DNA from: Novosphingobium sp.
GTDB taxonomy: Bacteria > Pseudomonadota > Alphaproteobacteria > Sphingomonadales > Sphingomonadaceae
DNA length: 64,000 nucleotides
Direction: 5' to 3'
NCBI GenBank assembly: GCA_016719755.1
Contig: JADJYM010000015.1
Location: forward strand, 496,001-560,000
The notes under the pieces were generated by a model, which was given only the letters and a program-made list of their open reading frames with translations, did no database searches and was not told the origin of the DNA. Shown here piece by piece: positions 52,222-61,746 of this stretch (position 1 is the first letter of the stretch; each line of letters begins with the position of its first letter). Made by a program: the position numbers and the translations under genes.

Positions 52222-53802
52222 ATGAAGTTTGCCTGGTCTGGCCGCATTTGCGCTTCTGCCCTCATTGCCGTAGCAGGATCGCCCCTGTTCGCGCAGAGTT
52301 CGCCCACCGCTGCTTTCGATCCGGCCACCATCGTCCCCAAGGGCAGGATCAGTACCTACACGCACGGAACCTTTCCTGCGGAAGGGCAGCTTACCCATGC
52401 CGGGATCGATATTGCGGCGCCTTGTGCCTCATCAGCCGTGCAGGCGTGGCAGGACGGAACGGTTGCCGATGTCGTTTCATCGGTCGACGATCCCAATTTC
52501 GATAGCCTCGGATACATGGTCCTGCTGGATCACGGGGTGGTCAAGGAAGCTGGCAAGCGCACCTATTCACTGTACCTTCACCTCAACGAGCCGCCCCGCG
52601 CTGCCGACGGTGCCCTGCTTCAAAAGAACGATACGGTAGGCCGGGGCAGCCGGATCGGCGTGGTCGGGGCGACCGGAGCCGCTCAGGGCTGCCACCTGCA
52701 TTTCGAGCTCAGGCATTTTGCGGGCCGGTTCCACCCGGTCTGGAAAAACATCTACGGCAAGGGCGATCGCCGCAAATCCCAGGAATTTCTCGCAGGGTGG
52801 TCTGATCCCCAGCGCGTTGTGCTGGCGGCAGCGCCGGTTCAGGCGGTGGCGGCCCCTGATGGCGAGTATGTCACGACCTACTCACCGCCGAAGAACAGCC
52901 TGAAGGGCATTGTCAATCTGCCCGAACCCTCGCGGATACTGCCTGATAGCACCGAATGCTCGCGCGACCAGTTGGCAACGCTTGAGCGGCTCGCTAACCG
53001 CCGGGTCCATTGCTATGGCAAGGTTGAAGTCGCCGGGACGGACTATGTCCTGGCGCAGAACTGGCTGGCGACAGTCGAAGATCCCGGGCGGATGCAACTT
53101 GTCAGGAACGGCAAGCCCTTGGGCAGCATTGCCGCCATGCCGGGCGGTTGGATCGCCCCGGTCCTGACCCGCAGCGGCAATTTTGAAATCCTCTCGATCG
53201 CTCCACGGGGCGGGGTCGCCAAGACCAGCCTGCCATACCTGCGATACCGCATCGGCCCCAAGGGAGTCAGCCTGATCCCGGGCAATATGTTCGCTGCGGG
53301 AAAAAGTCCCGTGGATGAAGACCGGCGTCAGCTGCAGGCTGCGACGCGGACGGCTGCAAACAGCCAGGTAGCCAGCGATGCGCGCCCTGCGCCTCAGCCA
53401 GCAGCGCCTGCTGCGGGTTCGAACCCGCATTGCCGTTTCGCGCAATGGACCGGCGACGTTCCCAATATCGCCGACCTGTTCCTGTGCGATGAAACCCGGG
53501 CAATCGAAACCTTTTCGCGCGGAGCCAGGTTCGTGTTCAAACCGGATGCCGTCAGGTTCGCCGATGGCAAGTACCTGGTAAGAATGACTCTTCGCCCCAG
53601 CGCGACCTCTGCTTCGATCAACCGGATGCAGGATAAGTTCAACTGGAACGATTGGGTCTATGCAACACAGAACATCGCCTCGACAGAGGTCTTCTGTGCT
53701 TTCAATTCCAATCCGGTAGCCAAGGGGCAAACTGCGGTGGTTTCCGGAAAGCTGGACACTTATACGGCCAGCAGGATCATCCTCGTCTGCTCGCGGACCT
53801 GA
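52222..53802 (+). CDS. Secreted M23 (LytM-type) peptidase with unknown C-terminal region
   Basis: A 526-residue exported protein. The ATG at 52222 follows a GGGGGA Shine-Dalgarno and gives a signal peptide (MKFAWSGRICASALIAVAGS). The N-terminal third is a LytM fold with zinc ligands in HAGIDIA and the HxH of GCHLHFEL, so the metal site appears complete; it would cut peptidoglycan peptides or bind cell wall. Residues about 240-526 are not recognised and contain several cysteines (STECSRDQ, VHCYGK, PHCRFAQW, LFLCDE, EVFCAF), probably disulfide-bonded. Confidence 0.8.
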   Translation: MKFAWSGRICASALIAVAGSPLFAQSSPTAAFDPATIVPKGRISTYTHGTFPAEGQLTHAGIDIAAPCASSAVQAWQDGTVADVVSSVDDPNFDSLGYMVLLDHGVVKEAGKRTYSLYLHLNEPPRAADGALLQKNDTVGRGSRIGVVGATGAAQGCHLHFELRHFAGRFHPVWKNIYGKGDRRKSQEFLAGWSDPQRVVLAAAPVQAVAAPDGEYVTTYSPPKNSLKGIVNLPEPSRILPDSTECSRDQLATLERLANRRVHCYGKVEVAGTDYVLAQNWLATVEDPGRMQLVRNGKPLGSIAAMPGGWIAPVLTRSGNFEILSIAPRGGVAKTSLPYLRYRIGPKGVSLIPGNMFAAGKSPVDEDRRQLQAATRTAANSQVASDARPAPQPAAPAAGSNPHCRFAQWTGDVPNIADLFLCDETRAIETFSRGARFVFKPDAVRFADGKYLVRMTLRPSATSASINRMQDKFNWNDWVYATQNIASTEVFCAFNSNPVAKGQTAVVSGKLDTYTASRIILVCSRT

Positions 53803-53806
53803 CCCC

Positions 53807-54406
53807 TCAGCCGCGCGGTTTCCAGGTGATGACGCGCCAGATGTAGGCGAGGAGCGCCGCCGCGATGGTCCCGCCGATCAGCCAGTCCATCACCACGCCC
53901 GATTCCTTGAGGTAGCGGGCCAGCCACTCTCCGCCCCGGATCAGCGCGGCGTTCCACACCGCTGCTCCGGCAAACGTGAACAGCAGGAAACGCCAGTGCG
54001 ACATATGCGTCAGCCCGGCGGGCAGCGAGATGATCGTGCGCAGGAACGGAGAGAAGCGCAGCGCGAAGACGATCCACTGGCCGTGCCGCCGGAAGAACGC
54101 GGTGGCTCTTTCGATATCGTCCCATTCCAGCGTCAGCCAGCGGCCCCAGCGTGTCACCAGCGGCTCAAGCCGCTTGTAGCCAAGCTTGTGCCCGGCGAGG
54201 AACCAGACGTAATTGCCCAGGGTCGATCCCACGGTGCCGACCAGCAGCAGCGGCCAGAAGCTCATCGTCCCGCGCGCCACGGCGACCCCGCCCATGCCCA
54301 TGATGAGTTCGCTGGGGATCGGCGGGAACACGTTTTCGATCACCATCAGGGCGAAGATGCCCCAATAACCGCCCTGTTCGATCAGTCTGATGATGAGTTC
54401 GTTCAA
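53807..54406 (-). CDS. DedA family membrane protein
   Basis: A 199-residue inner-membrane protein with four to five helices. DedA signatures: IFALMVIENVFPPIPSE, GSTLGNYVWFLAGHKLG and RHGQWIVFALRFSPFLRTIISLPAG, the last with the conserved arginine. DedA proteins act in lipid (undecaprenyl phosphate/phospholipid) flipping and membrane homeostasis. Last gene of a leftward run after gshB. Confidence 0.92.
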   Translation of the reverse strand: MNELIIRLIEQGGYWGIFALMVIENVFPPIPSELIMGMGGVAVARGTMSFWPLLLVGTVGSTLGNYVWFLAGHKLGYKRLEPLVTRWGRWLTLEWDDIERATAFFRRHGQWIVFALRFSPFLRTIISLPAGLTHMSHWRFLLFTFAGAAVWNAALIRGGEWLARYLKESGVVMDWLIGGTIAAALLAYIWRVITWKPRG

Positions 54407-54448
54407 GTTGCGGGCTTTTCAATAAGGAGGATCAGCGCAAACGCGGCC

Positions 54449-55408
54449 TCATCGCATCGCCGCGTGGCGCCGCTCGATTGCATCCCAGATCAGCGCCGGG
54501 GTATCGGTGCCGTTGAAGCGGTCGATCGCCTGGATGCCGGTCGGTGACGTGACATTGATTTCAGTGAGATACTTGCCGCCGATCACGTCGATCCCGACAA
54601 ACACCAGCCCGCGCGCCTTCAGTGCCGGACCAAGCGCCGCGCAGATTTCCTCCTCGCGCGCGTTGAGCGTGGTCGGTTCGGCATAGCCTCCGGCGGCCAG
54701 GTTCGAGCGGAATTCGCCCGCGCCGGGACGGCGGTTGATCGCGCCGGCAACCTCGCCGTCGATCAGGACGATGCGCTTGTCGCCCTCGCTGATTTCCTCA
54801 AGGAACGGCTGGAACATGTGCGGTTCCACCCAGGCGTTGTCGAACAGTTCGATCAGCGCACCAAGGTTGCTGCCGTCGGCGGGAATGCGGATCACGGCCT
54901 TGCCGCCATTGCCGTGGAGCGGCTTCATCACCAGATCGCCGGGATAGCGGGCGTGAAACTCGCGCACGTCCTCAATCCGCCGCGCGACAAGGGTGGGCGG
55001 CATGAAGTGCGCGAAATCGAGCACGAAGACCTTTTCGGGCGCGTTGCGGACGCTGGCCGGATCGTTGACCACCAGCGTCTGCCCCTCCAACCGTTCGAGC
55101 AGGAAGGTCGCGGTGATGTAGGACAGATCGAACGGCGGGTCCTGGCGCATCAGCACCACGTCCACATCCCGCACCAGATCGATCTTGCGCGGTTCCTCGC
55201 GGGTGAAGTGATTGCCCGGCTCGCGGCGCACCGTGATCGGCGAAGCCCAGGCGGTCAGCCGGCCCTGATCGTAGGCAAGCGATTTCACATCGTAGTGATA
55301 GACGCTGTGCCCGCGCGCCTGGGCGGCGAGCATCAGGGCAAAGCTTGAATCCCCGGCGATGTTGATGCTTTCGATGGGGTCCATCTGGACGGCGACGCGC
55401 AGGCTCAT
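54449..55408 (-). CDS. gshB: Glutathione synthase
   Basis: A 319-residue ATP-grasp enzyme joining glycine to gamma-glutamylcysteine. It starts MSLRVAVQMDPIESINIAGD and contains VLMRQDPPFDLSYITAT, VMKPLHGNGGKAVIRI and the metal-binding end IDVIGGKYLTEINVTSPTG, all diagnostic. It is preceded by yraN in the same direction. Confidence 0.96.
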   Translation of the reverse strand: MSLRVAVQMDPIESINIAGDSSFALMLAAQARGHSVYHYDVKSLAYDQGRLTAWASPITVRREPGNHFTREEPRKIDLVRDVDVVLMRQDPPFDLSYITATFLLERLEGQTLVVNDPASVRNAPEKVFVLDFAHFMPPTLVARRIEDVREFHARYPGDLVMKPLHGNGGKAVIRIPADGSNLGALIELFDNAWVEPHMFQPFLEEISEGDKRIVLIDGEVAGAINRRPGAGEFRSNLAAGGYAEPTTLNAREEEICAALGPALKARGLVFVGIDVIGGKYLTEINVTSPTGIQAIDRFNGTDTPALIWDAIERRHAAMR

Positions 55409-55425
55409 GTCAGGCAGGCTCCAAC

Positions 55426-55779
55426 TCAGGGCATCAGGGCGTTCGCCATGTGGCGCGGGAAGCGCCCCGGCGCAAGGAGCAGCACGTCGATCCGCAAGGT
55501 ATCTCCTGGACGGGCATGACGTGCGGCCAGAACTTCGGCGGCGGCGGCGACCCGGCGCAGGCGGTATGGATCGACCGCGTGGTCAAGCTGAGCAGCGGTC
55601 GCGCGCCACTTCACTTCGATGAAGGCCAGTGTCCGCCCGCGCCGCGCGATCAGGTCTACCTCGCCGCGCGGGGTCTTCACCCGCTGCGCAACGATCCGCC
55701 AGCCTTTGAACCGCAGGTACCAGGCGGCGAGCGTCTCGCCTCGCCTCCCCCGCGCCTCGCGCTCGGCACGGCTGGTCAC
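55426..55779 (-). CDS. YraN family (UPF0102) protein
   Basis: A 117-residue protein with the nuclease-like core GEVDLIARRGRTLAFIEVKWR (D-x11-ExK, PD-(D/E)xK fold) and the N-terminal RGRRGETLAAWYLRFKGW. Biochemical role not established. Its start overlaps rsmI by 4 bases; the rsmI-yraN pair next to an LpoA-like gene mirrors E. coli yraL-yraM-yraN. Confidence 0.9.
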   Translation of the reverse strand: MTSRAEREARGRRGETLAAWYLRFKGWRIVAQRVKTPRGEVDLIARRGRTLAFIEVKWRATAAQLDHAVDPYRLRRVAAAAEVLAARHARPGDTLRIDVLLLAPGRFPRHMANALMP

Positions 55780-56606
55780 TTCAGTTCCATCGCCCGCGCA
55801 TACAGCGCCTTGCGGTCATGCCCGGTGGCGCGGGCGACTTCGGCGGCTGCCTGCGAGGGCTTGAGCGTGACGAGCGCGGCTCGCAGCAGGGCATCGGTAT
55901 CGGCCTCGTCCGGCATGGCCGCCTCGCCCGGTGGGCCGACCAGCAGGACAATCTCTCCCTTGGGCGGGTGGGCGGCATAGTAAGCGGCAATATCCTCCGG
56001 AGCGCCCGTGCGGCATTCCTCGAACTTCTTGGTGAGTTCGCGCGCCACGGCAACCTCGCGGTCCGGCAGCACCTCGCCGATCGCAGTCAGACTGTCGGCC
56101 AGGCGCGGGGCGGTTTCGTAGAACACCAGGGTCGCCTGCACCCCGCCCAGTTCCTCCAGCACGGCGCGGCGGGCCTTGTCCTTGGCGGGGAGGAACCCGG
56201 CGAACAGGAAGCGGTCGCTGGGCAGACCCGCCAGTGTCAGCGCGACCACGGCGGCGCTTGGCCCGGGGAGACTTGTCACCGCAATTCCCCGCTCGCGCGC
56301 GGCACGGACAAGGCGGTAACCGGGATCCGAGATCAACGGTGTCCCAGCGTCGCTGACCAGCGCGATGGGTTGCTGCGCCGCCAGACCCAGCAGGTAATCG
56401 CGCGTCGCCTCGCTGGCGTGATCGTCATAACGCACCAGCTTCTGCTTGACGCCCAGGTGCCGCATCAGCTTGCCGGTCACTCGTGTATCTTCACAGGCCA
56501 CCGCAACTACGCCACGGAGCACCCCGGCGGCGCGCAGCGATATGTCGCCCAGATTGCCAATCGGGGTGGCGACAATGTAGAGTCCCGGTTCAAGCGGCTG
56601 GTCCAT
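55776..56606 (-). CDS. rsmI: 16S rRNA (cytidine-2'-O)-methyltransferase RsmI
   Basis: A 276-residue SAM-dependent methyltransferase modifying C1402 of 16S rRNA. It starts MDQPLEPGLYIVATPIGNLGDIS and contains VACEDTRVTGKLMRHL, LVSDAGTPLISDPGYRLV and LPGPSAAVVALTLAGLP, all family hallmarks. Divergent from the LpoA-like lipoprotein gene across 38 bases. Confidence 0.96.
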   Translation of the reverse strand: MDQPLEPGLYIVATPIGNLGDISLRAAGVLRGVVAVACEDTRVTGKLMRHLGVKQKLVRYDDHASEATRDYLLGLAAQQPIALVSDAGTPLISDPGYRLVRAARERGIAVTSLPGPSAAVVALTLAGLPSDRFLFAGFLPAKDKARRAVLEELGGVQATLVFYETAPRLADSLTAIGEVLPDREVAVARELTKKFEECRTGAPEDIAAYYAAHPPKGEIVLLVGPPGEAAMPDEADTDALLRAALVTLKPSQAAAEVARATGHDRKALYARAMELK

Positions 56607-56644
56607 CCTCCCAGCTTTAGTGAGCCCGAAGGGAGCGGCAAGGC

Positions 56645-57781
56645 ATGATCGTAAAAGGGCTTTCGCGCCGGGTGCTGGTTGCGGTCAGTCTGGTGGCGCT
56701 GGCGGGGTGCCAGGTGGTACCCAAAGGGCCAAAGGGCCCGCCGCCCGCCCCGGAACCGACTGACAGCCTGCCCGCCGACAAGCAGCGCCACCGGATCGCT
56801 CTGCTGCTTCCGCTCAGCGGACAGAACGCGGCGTTAGGCCAGTCGCTGGCCAATGCCACGACCATGGCCCTGCTGGATACCAATGCCCAGTCGGTGCGGA
56901 TCACCTCCTACGATACCGCCGCGGGTCCGGCTGCTGCTGCCGCCCAGGCGATGAAGGATGGCAACCGGCTGGTGCTGGGACCGATCGCGGCCGCAGAGGT
57001 CGCCCCCGTGGCAGCTGCCGTGCGCGCCAGGGGCGTGCCCCTGATCACCTACAGCAACGAAGCCTCCGTCGCGGCGCGGGACGTTTTCGTGATGGGCAAC
57101 CTGCCGGAAAACTCGGTCGCCCGAACGGTGGGCTATGCCGCATCGCGCGGGGTGAGGCGCTATGCGCTGCTCGCCCCGAACGGTGACTATGGCACGCGCC
57201 TGCGCGGTGCCTATGCGGCGGCCATCACCGCTGCTGGCGGAACGTTCGTCACCAGCGAAGGCTATGACCGTGCCAACACGTCGGTGGTCAGCGCGGCACG
57301 GCGGCTGAAGGTGCGCGGCGGCTTCGATGCGGTGCTGATCGCCGACGGCCCGCGCTTTGCCGCACTGGCCGCGCCGCAGCTGAAGGCCCCGGGCGTGCGG
57401 ATCCTGGGCACCGAGCTGTGGAGCGGCGAAGCCTCGATCTCCGCCACCCCGGCGCTGCGCGGGGCCTGGTATTCGGCCGTGTCCGACGCGCGCTTCCGCC
57501 AGTTTGCGGATAGCTACAAGGCCCGCTTCGGCGCGGCCCCGTGGCGCACCGCGACGCAGGGGTACGACAGTGTGCTGCTGACCGTCCGGATTGCGCGCGA
57601 ATGGAAGGTCGGCACCCCCTTTCCCACCGCGCGGCTGGCCGACAGCGGCGGCTTCCTGGGGCTGGACGGTCCCTTCCGGTTCGGCGCCAACGGCATTGGC
57701 GAACGCGCGCTGGAAGTGCGCGAGGTGCGTGCCGGGGGCGTCACCGTGCTCAGCCCGGCGCCGGAAAAGTTCGCGGACTGA
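56645..57781 (+). CDS. LpoA-like penicillin-binding protein activator (LppC domain)
   Basis: A 378-residue lipoprotein (lipobox LVALAGC) with a periplasmic-binding-protein fold of the LppC/YraM type: IALLLPLSGQNAALGQSLANA near the start, then VLGPIAAAEVAPVAAAVRARGVPLITYSNEASVA-like strands. E. coli LpoA activates PBP1a from the outer membrane; the C-terminal LppC-type domain alone is present here. Divergent from rsmI, as in E. coli. Confidence 0.88.
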   Translation: MIVKGLSRRVLVAVSLVALAGCQVVPKGPKGPPPAPEPTDSLPADKQRHRIALLLPLSGQNAALGQSLANATTMALLDTNAQSVRITSYDTAAGPAAAAAQAMKDGNRLVLGPIAAAEVAPVAAAVRARGVPLITYSNEASVAARDVFVMGNLPENSVARTVGYAASRGVRRYALLAPNGDYGTRLRGAYAAAITAAGGTFVTSEGYDRANTSVVSAARRLKVRGGFDAVLIADGPRFAALAAPQLKAPGVRILGTELWSGEASISATPALRGAWYSAVSDARFRQFADSYKARFGAAPWRTATQGYDSVLLTVRIAREWKVGTPFPTARLADSGGFLGLDGPFRFGANGIGERALEVREVRAGGVTVLSPAPEKFAD

Positions 57782-57838
57782 CGATAACCCGGCCGCCACG
57801 CTTGCGCGGCGGAATCCCGATGTTCTATAGGCGTTCGC

Positions 57839-59824
57839 ATGGCCGACGACCTGTTTGACAAGCTCCCCGCCAGCAATGGCGATGCCTACGATGGTTCCGC
57901 AATCGAAGTGCTGGAGGGGCTTGAGCCGGTGCGCCGCCGCCCCGGCATGTACATCGGCGGCACGGACGAGCGCGCGTTCCACCACCTCGCCGCCGAAGTG
58001 CTCGACAACGCGATGGATGAAGCGGTGGCCGGCCACGCCAACCGGATCGAAGTGACGCTGGAGGAAGGCAATCGCCTGACCATCACCGACAACGGACGCG
58101 GCATCCCGGTCGATGAGCATCCCAAGTATCCAGGCAAGTCGGCGCTGGAAGTGATCCTGACCACGCTCCATTCGGGCGGCAAGTTTTCGGGCAAGGCCTA
58201 TGCGACTTCGGGCGGCCTCCACGGGGTCGGGGTCTCGGTGGTCAACGCACTGTCCACGCTGACCCGGATCGAAGTGGCGCGCGGCAAGGAACTGTTCGCG
58301 CAGGAATTTTCGCGCGGGATGCCGCTCGGGCCGCTCCAGCACCTTGGCGGAACGCCCAACCGGCGCGGCACCAGCGTGACCTTCGTGCCTGATCCTGAAA
58401 TCTTCGGGGCCGAGGCGAAGTTCAAACCCGCGCGGCTGTTCCGCCTGGTCCGCTCCAAGGCCTATCTCTTCGCGGGCGTCGAAATCCGCTGGAAATGCGC
58501 GCCCTCGCTCGCCAGCGAGGACGTTCCGGCAGAGGCCGTGTTCCAGTTCCCCGGCGGGCTGGCCGATCACCTGAAGGAACAGATCGGCGCGCGCGAATGC
58601 GTCACGACCCAGTTCTTTTCTGGCAGTCAGGACTTCCCCGGCGATGAGCAGGGCCGCGTCGAATGGGCGATTGCCTGGCCGCTGTGGTCCGACGGATCGT
58701 TCTCGTGGTACTGCAACACCATTCCCACGCCCGATGGCGGCACGCACGAGGCGGGCCTGCGCGCCGCGCTGACCAAGGGCGTGCGCGCATTCGGCGAACT
58801 GGTCGGCCAGAAAAAGGCCAAGGACATCACGCCCGAGGATGTCATTACCGGCAGCGAGGTGATGCTTTCGGTGTTCATCCGTGATCCCCAGTTCCAGAGC
58901 CAGACCAAGGACCGCCTGACCAGTCCGGAAGCCGCGCGCATGGTGGAGAACGCGGTGCGCGACCACTTCGACCACTTCCTGACCGACAATATGGAGCGCG
59001 GGCGCGCGCTGCTGGGCGCGGTCATGGAACGGATGGACGAACGCCTGCGCCGCAAGGCGGAACGCGAGGTCAAGCGCAAGACCGCGACCAACGCGCGCAA
59101 GCTGCGCTTGCCCGGCAAGCTGACCGATTGCACCGGCGAAGGCGACGGCGAAACCGAACTGTTCATCGTCGAAGGGGATTCGGCGGGCGGAAGCGCCAAG
59201 CAGGCCCGTGACCGCAAGACCCAGGCGATCCTGCCGATCCGCGGCAAGATCCTCAACGTCGCCAGCGCCACGGCGGACAAGATCCGCGCAAACAGCGAAA
59301 TCGCCGACCTTGGCCTCGCGCTGGGCTGTGGCACCCGCAAGGACTGCAACGCCGACAACCTGCGCTATGACCGGGTCATCATCATGACCGACGCGGACGT
59401 CGACGGGGCCCATATCGCCACCCTGCTGATGACCTTCTTCTTCCAGGAAATGCCCGATCTGGTGCGGCGCGGGCACCTCTACCTCGCCCAGCCCCCGCTC
59501 TACCGCCTGACTTGCGGCAAGGAGAGCGCCTATGCCCGCGACGACGCCCACCGCGCCGAGCTTGAGGCTACCCGCTTCAAGGGCAAGAAGGTGGAAGTCG
59601 GCCGCTTCAAGGGCCTGGGCGAAATGAACCCGCAGCAACTGCGCGAAACCACCATGGACCCGGCCAAGCGCAGCCTGCTGCGCATCACCCTGCCTCCCGA
59701 ATACGAAGGCCGCGCGGCGGTGAAGGAACTGGTCGACAAGCTGATGGGCCGCGATCCCGCCCAGCGCTTCATGTTCATCCAGAACCGCGCGGGCGAGCTC
59801 GACCCGGAGATGATCGACGCGTGA
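57839..59824 (+). CDS. parE: DNA topoisomerase IV subunit B
   Basis: The 661-residue ATPase subunit of topo IV, which decatenates daughter chromosomes. GHKL ATPase (EVLDNAMDEAVAGHA, ITDNGRGIPVDEHP, GGLHGVGVSVVNAL) and TOPRIM domain (LFIVEGDSAGGSAKQARDR, IIMTDADVDGAHIATLL) are intact. Length matches alphaproteobacterial ParE. Its stop overlaps the next gene. Confidence 0.96.
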   Translation: MADDLFDKLPASNGDAYDGSAIEVLEGLEPVRRRPGMYIGGTDERAFHHLAAEVLDNAMDEAVAGHANRIEVTLEEGNRLTITDNGRGIPVDEHPKYPGKSALEVILTTLHSGGKFSGKAYATSGGLHGVGVSVVNALSTLTRIEVARGKELFAQEFSRGMPLGPLQHLGGTPNRRGTSVTFVPDPEIFGAEAKFKPARLFRLVRSKAYLFAGVEIRWKCAPSLASEDVPAEAVFQFPGGLADHLKEQIGARECVTTQFFSGSQDFPGDEQGRVEWAIAWPLWSDGSFSWYCNTIPTPDGGTHEAGLRAALTKGVRAFGELVGQKKAKDITPEDVITGSEVMLSVFIRDPQFQSQTKDRLTSPEAARMVENAVRDHFDHFLTDNMERGRALLGAVMERMDERLRRKAEREVKRKTATNARKLRLPGKLTDCTGEGDGETELFIVEGDSAGGSAKQARDRKTQAILPIRGKILNVASATADKIRANSEIADLGLALGCGTRKDCNADNLRYDRVIIMTDADVDGAHIATLLMTFFFQEMPDLVRRGHLYLAQPPLYRLTCGKESAYARDDAHRAELEATRFKGKKVEVGRFKGLGEMNPQQLRETTMDPAKRSLLRITLPPEYEGRAAVKELVDKLMGRDPAQRFMFIQNRAGELDPEMIDA

Positions 59825-60300
59825 TGGAGGCTTACCCGGATCGCCTGGCGGCCATCCTCGGCGCAGTGAAAGCTCTCGCCGCTGAATATTATGCCCTTAC
59901 CGGCAAGCCATTGGGTGTGACCGGTGAAGTAGCTGAGTATGCGGCAGCAAGCCTGCTTGATCTGCAACTCGTGCCGCCTCGAACTGAAGGGTATGATGCC
60001 GTTCGCAATGTCGATGGTGTGACCCAGAAAATCCAGATCAAGGGCCGGGCGATATCAAGGCCCACCAAACCTGGTCAGCGGATTGGAACCATCAAACTTG
60101 ATGCCGACTGCGATATCGTGATGCTGGTCTTGCTAGAGACTGCGACGCTTGATCCGGTTGAGATCTGGGAGGCTGCCATGGCTGATGTCCGCTATCTCCT
60201 GACCGCTACCGATTCCAAATCGCGCGCACGGGGATCACTGGCGATTACCACGTTTCGGACCCGGGCAAGGAAAGTCTGGCCAAGCAAAGCTGAAGGTTGA
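59824..60300 (+). CDS. Small PD-(D/E)xK-like protein downstream of parE, function unknown
   Basis: About 158 residues. The ATG at 59824 shares a base with the parE stop; a GTG at 59821 is an alternative. I see a restriction-endonuclease-like pattern: Glu35/Glu38 in GEVAEYAAASLLDLQ, Asp58 in GYDAVRN, then QIKGR with Gln71 and Lys73, followed by strands GTIKLDADCDIVMLVLLE. DUF6998-type proteins look similar. GC is lower than in parE and in the DUF4139 genes. The fold call rests on motif spacing only. Confidence 0.6.
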   Translation: MEAYPDRLAAILGAVKALAAEYYALTGKPLGVTGEVAEYAAASLLDLQLVPPRTEGYDAVRNVDGVTQKIQIKGRAISRPTKPGQRIGTIKLDADCDIVMLVLLETATLDPVEIWEAAMADVRYLLTATDSKSRARGSLAITTFRTRARKVWPSKAEG

Positions 60301-60326
60301 TCCGCTGCCGCCACGGCGGGGTTGGC

Positions 60327-60354
60327 TTGACAGGACGCGGGCGAACCTTAGCAC
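60327..60354 (+). promoter_or_regulatory. Possible sigma-70 promoter of the DUF4139 pair
   Basis: TTGACA at 60327-60332 is followed after 16 bases by TAGCAC (60349-60354), about 25 bases before the ATG. The -35 is consensus; the -10 is poor. Confidence 0.35.
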
Positions 60355-60379
60355 ATGGGCCTGGAGAGGACACCAACCC

Positions 60380-61738
60380 ATGTCTCACCGCGCTTTCCTG
60401 TTCACCCTCCCGCTTGCCGCCCTCGCCGGGCCCGCGCTGGCGGAACCGGGGCTCGACGTCACGATCTATGCCGACAACCAGGCGCTGATCGAGGACACGC
60501 GCACGATCACCTTCACTGGCGGGCGCCAGACGGTTGAGTTCAGGAACGTCTCCGCCCAGATCCGGCCCGAAACCGCGACGTTGAGCGCGAAGGACCTGGC
60601 GATCATCGAGCAGAACTTCGACTATGATCTGCTCTCCCCCGCCAAGATCATGGAAAACGCGGTCGGCCAGACGATCACGCTGGTCCGCACCAACCCGGCG
60701 ACTGGCGCGGAAACGCGCGAGACAGCGACCGTGCTGGCGGCGAACGGCGGGGTGGTGCTCCAGATCGGCCCGCGGATCGAGGTGCTGCGCGATGATGGCC
60801 TGCCGGTGCGGGTGATCTTCGACAAGGTGCCGCCCAACATGCGCGCCGAACCGACGCTGTCGATGAACGTCCAGGGCGCGGCTGGCACGCGCGAGGCGGC
60901 GCTGCGCTATCTCACCCCGGGGCTTGGCTGGCGCGCGGACTATGTCGCGCTGTATGACGAGGACAAGGCCCAGATCGACGTCCAGGGCTGGGTCACGCTG
61001 ACCAACAATTCCGGCACGACCTACCAGAACGCCAGCACCCTGCTGGTCGCGGGCACCCCGCAGCTGATCGGGCGCGGGGGCGGCGGCACCCTGGGGGCGA
61101 TGATCGAGGCGGGCACCGAAAGCGGCACGCGCGAACGGCTGGGTAATTTCTACCTCTATCCGCTGGCCGAGAAGACCACGATCGCCAATCTCCAGACCAA
61201 GCAGGTCAGCTTTCTGGATGTCCACGGCGTGCCCGCGACTCACGGCTACGAGATCCAGATCGGCTGGCTTCAGAACTCTACCGTGCCGCTGAATGTCGCC
61301 ACGACCTACCAGTTCTCCAGCTCGGCCAAGGGCGGGCTGGGCGACCAGCTGCCGGCCGGAGTGGTGCGCTTTTACCTGCGCGACAAGCGCGGCCAGCCGC
61401 AGTTCATTGGCGAAAAGGCGATTCCCCATACCCCGATGGGATCACGCCTGTCGATCAACACCGGCGATGCCTTTGACGTGAAGGTCCAGCCGGTGATGGA
61501 CAGCCGCACCCGGGTCAACAGCAGCCGCTGGAAAACGGCGATGCGCTATGTTGTGACCAATGCCCTGCCCAAGCCGGTCAAGGTGCGGGTGGTCCAGAAC
61601 GGGCTGTGGGGCGATACCCGACTGGTCGATCCCAGCCAGCCGGAAGAATGGAAGGACGCCACCCGCGCCGCCTGGCTGGTCGAGGTTCCCGCGAACGGCA
61701 AGACCGAGCTGACCGTCACTTTCGACAGCCGTTACTGA
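60380..61738 (+). CDS. DUF4139 domain exported protein
   Basis: A 452-residue exported protein with a clear signal peptide (SHRAFLFTLPLAALAGPALAE). The mature protein is beta-rich; LTPGLGWRADYVALYDEDKAQIDVQGWVTLTNNSGTTYQNA is the typical DUF4139 core region. It ends NGKTELTVTFDSRY. Function of the family is unknown. It is followed by a second, paralogous-looking gene after 8 bases. Confidence 0.85.
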   Translation: MSHRAFLFTLPLAALAGPALAEPGLDVTIYADNQALIEDTRTITFTGGRQTVEFRNVSAQIRPETATLSAKDLAIIEQNFDYDLLSPAKIMENAVGQTITLVRTNPATGAETRETATVLAANGGVVLQIGPRIEVLRDDGLPVRVIFDKVPPNMRAEPTLSMNVQGAAGTREAALRYLTPGLGWRADYVALYDEDKAQIDVQGWVTLTNNSGTTYQNASTLLVAGTPQLIGRGGGGTLGAMIEAGTESGTRERLGNFYLYPLAEKTTIANLQTKQVSFLDVHGVPATHGYEIQIGWLQNSTVPLNVATTYQFSSSAKGGLGDQLPAGVVRFYLRDKRGQPQFIGEKAIPHTPMGSRLSINTGDAFDVKVQPVMDSRTRVNSSRWKTAMRYVVTNALPKPVKVRVVQNGLWGDTRLVDPSQPEEWKDATRAAWLVEVPANGKTELTVTFDSRY

Positions 61739-61746
61739 GCGCGGCC

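Noticed and set aside
56834-59638. 934-codon open frame antisense to the LpoA-like gene and parE
   Set aside because: It mirrors parE codon structure on the opposite strand and shows no domain; parE itself has every expected motif.
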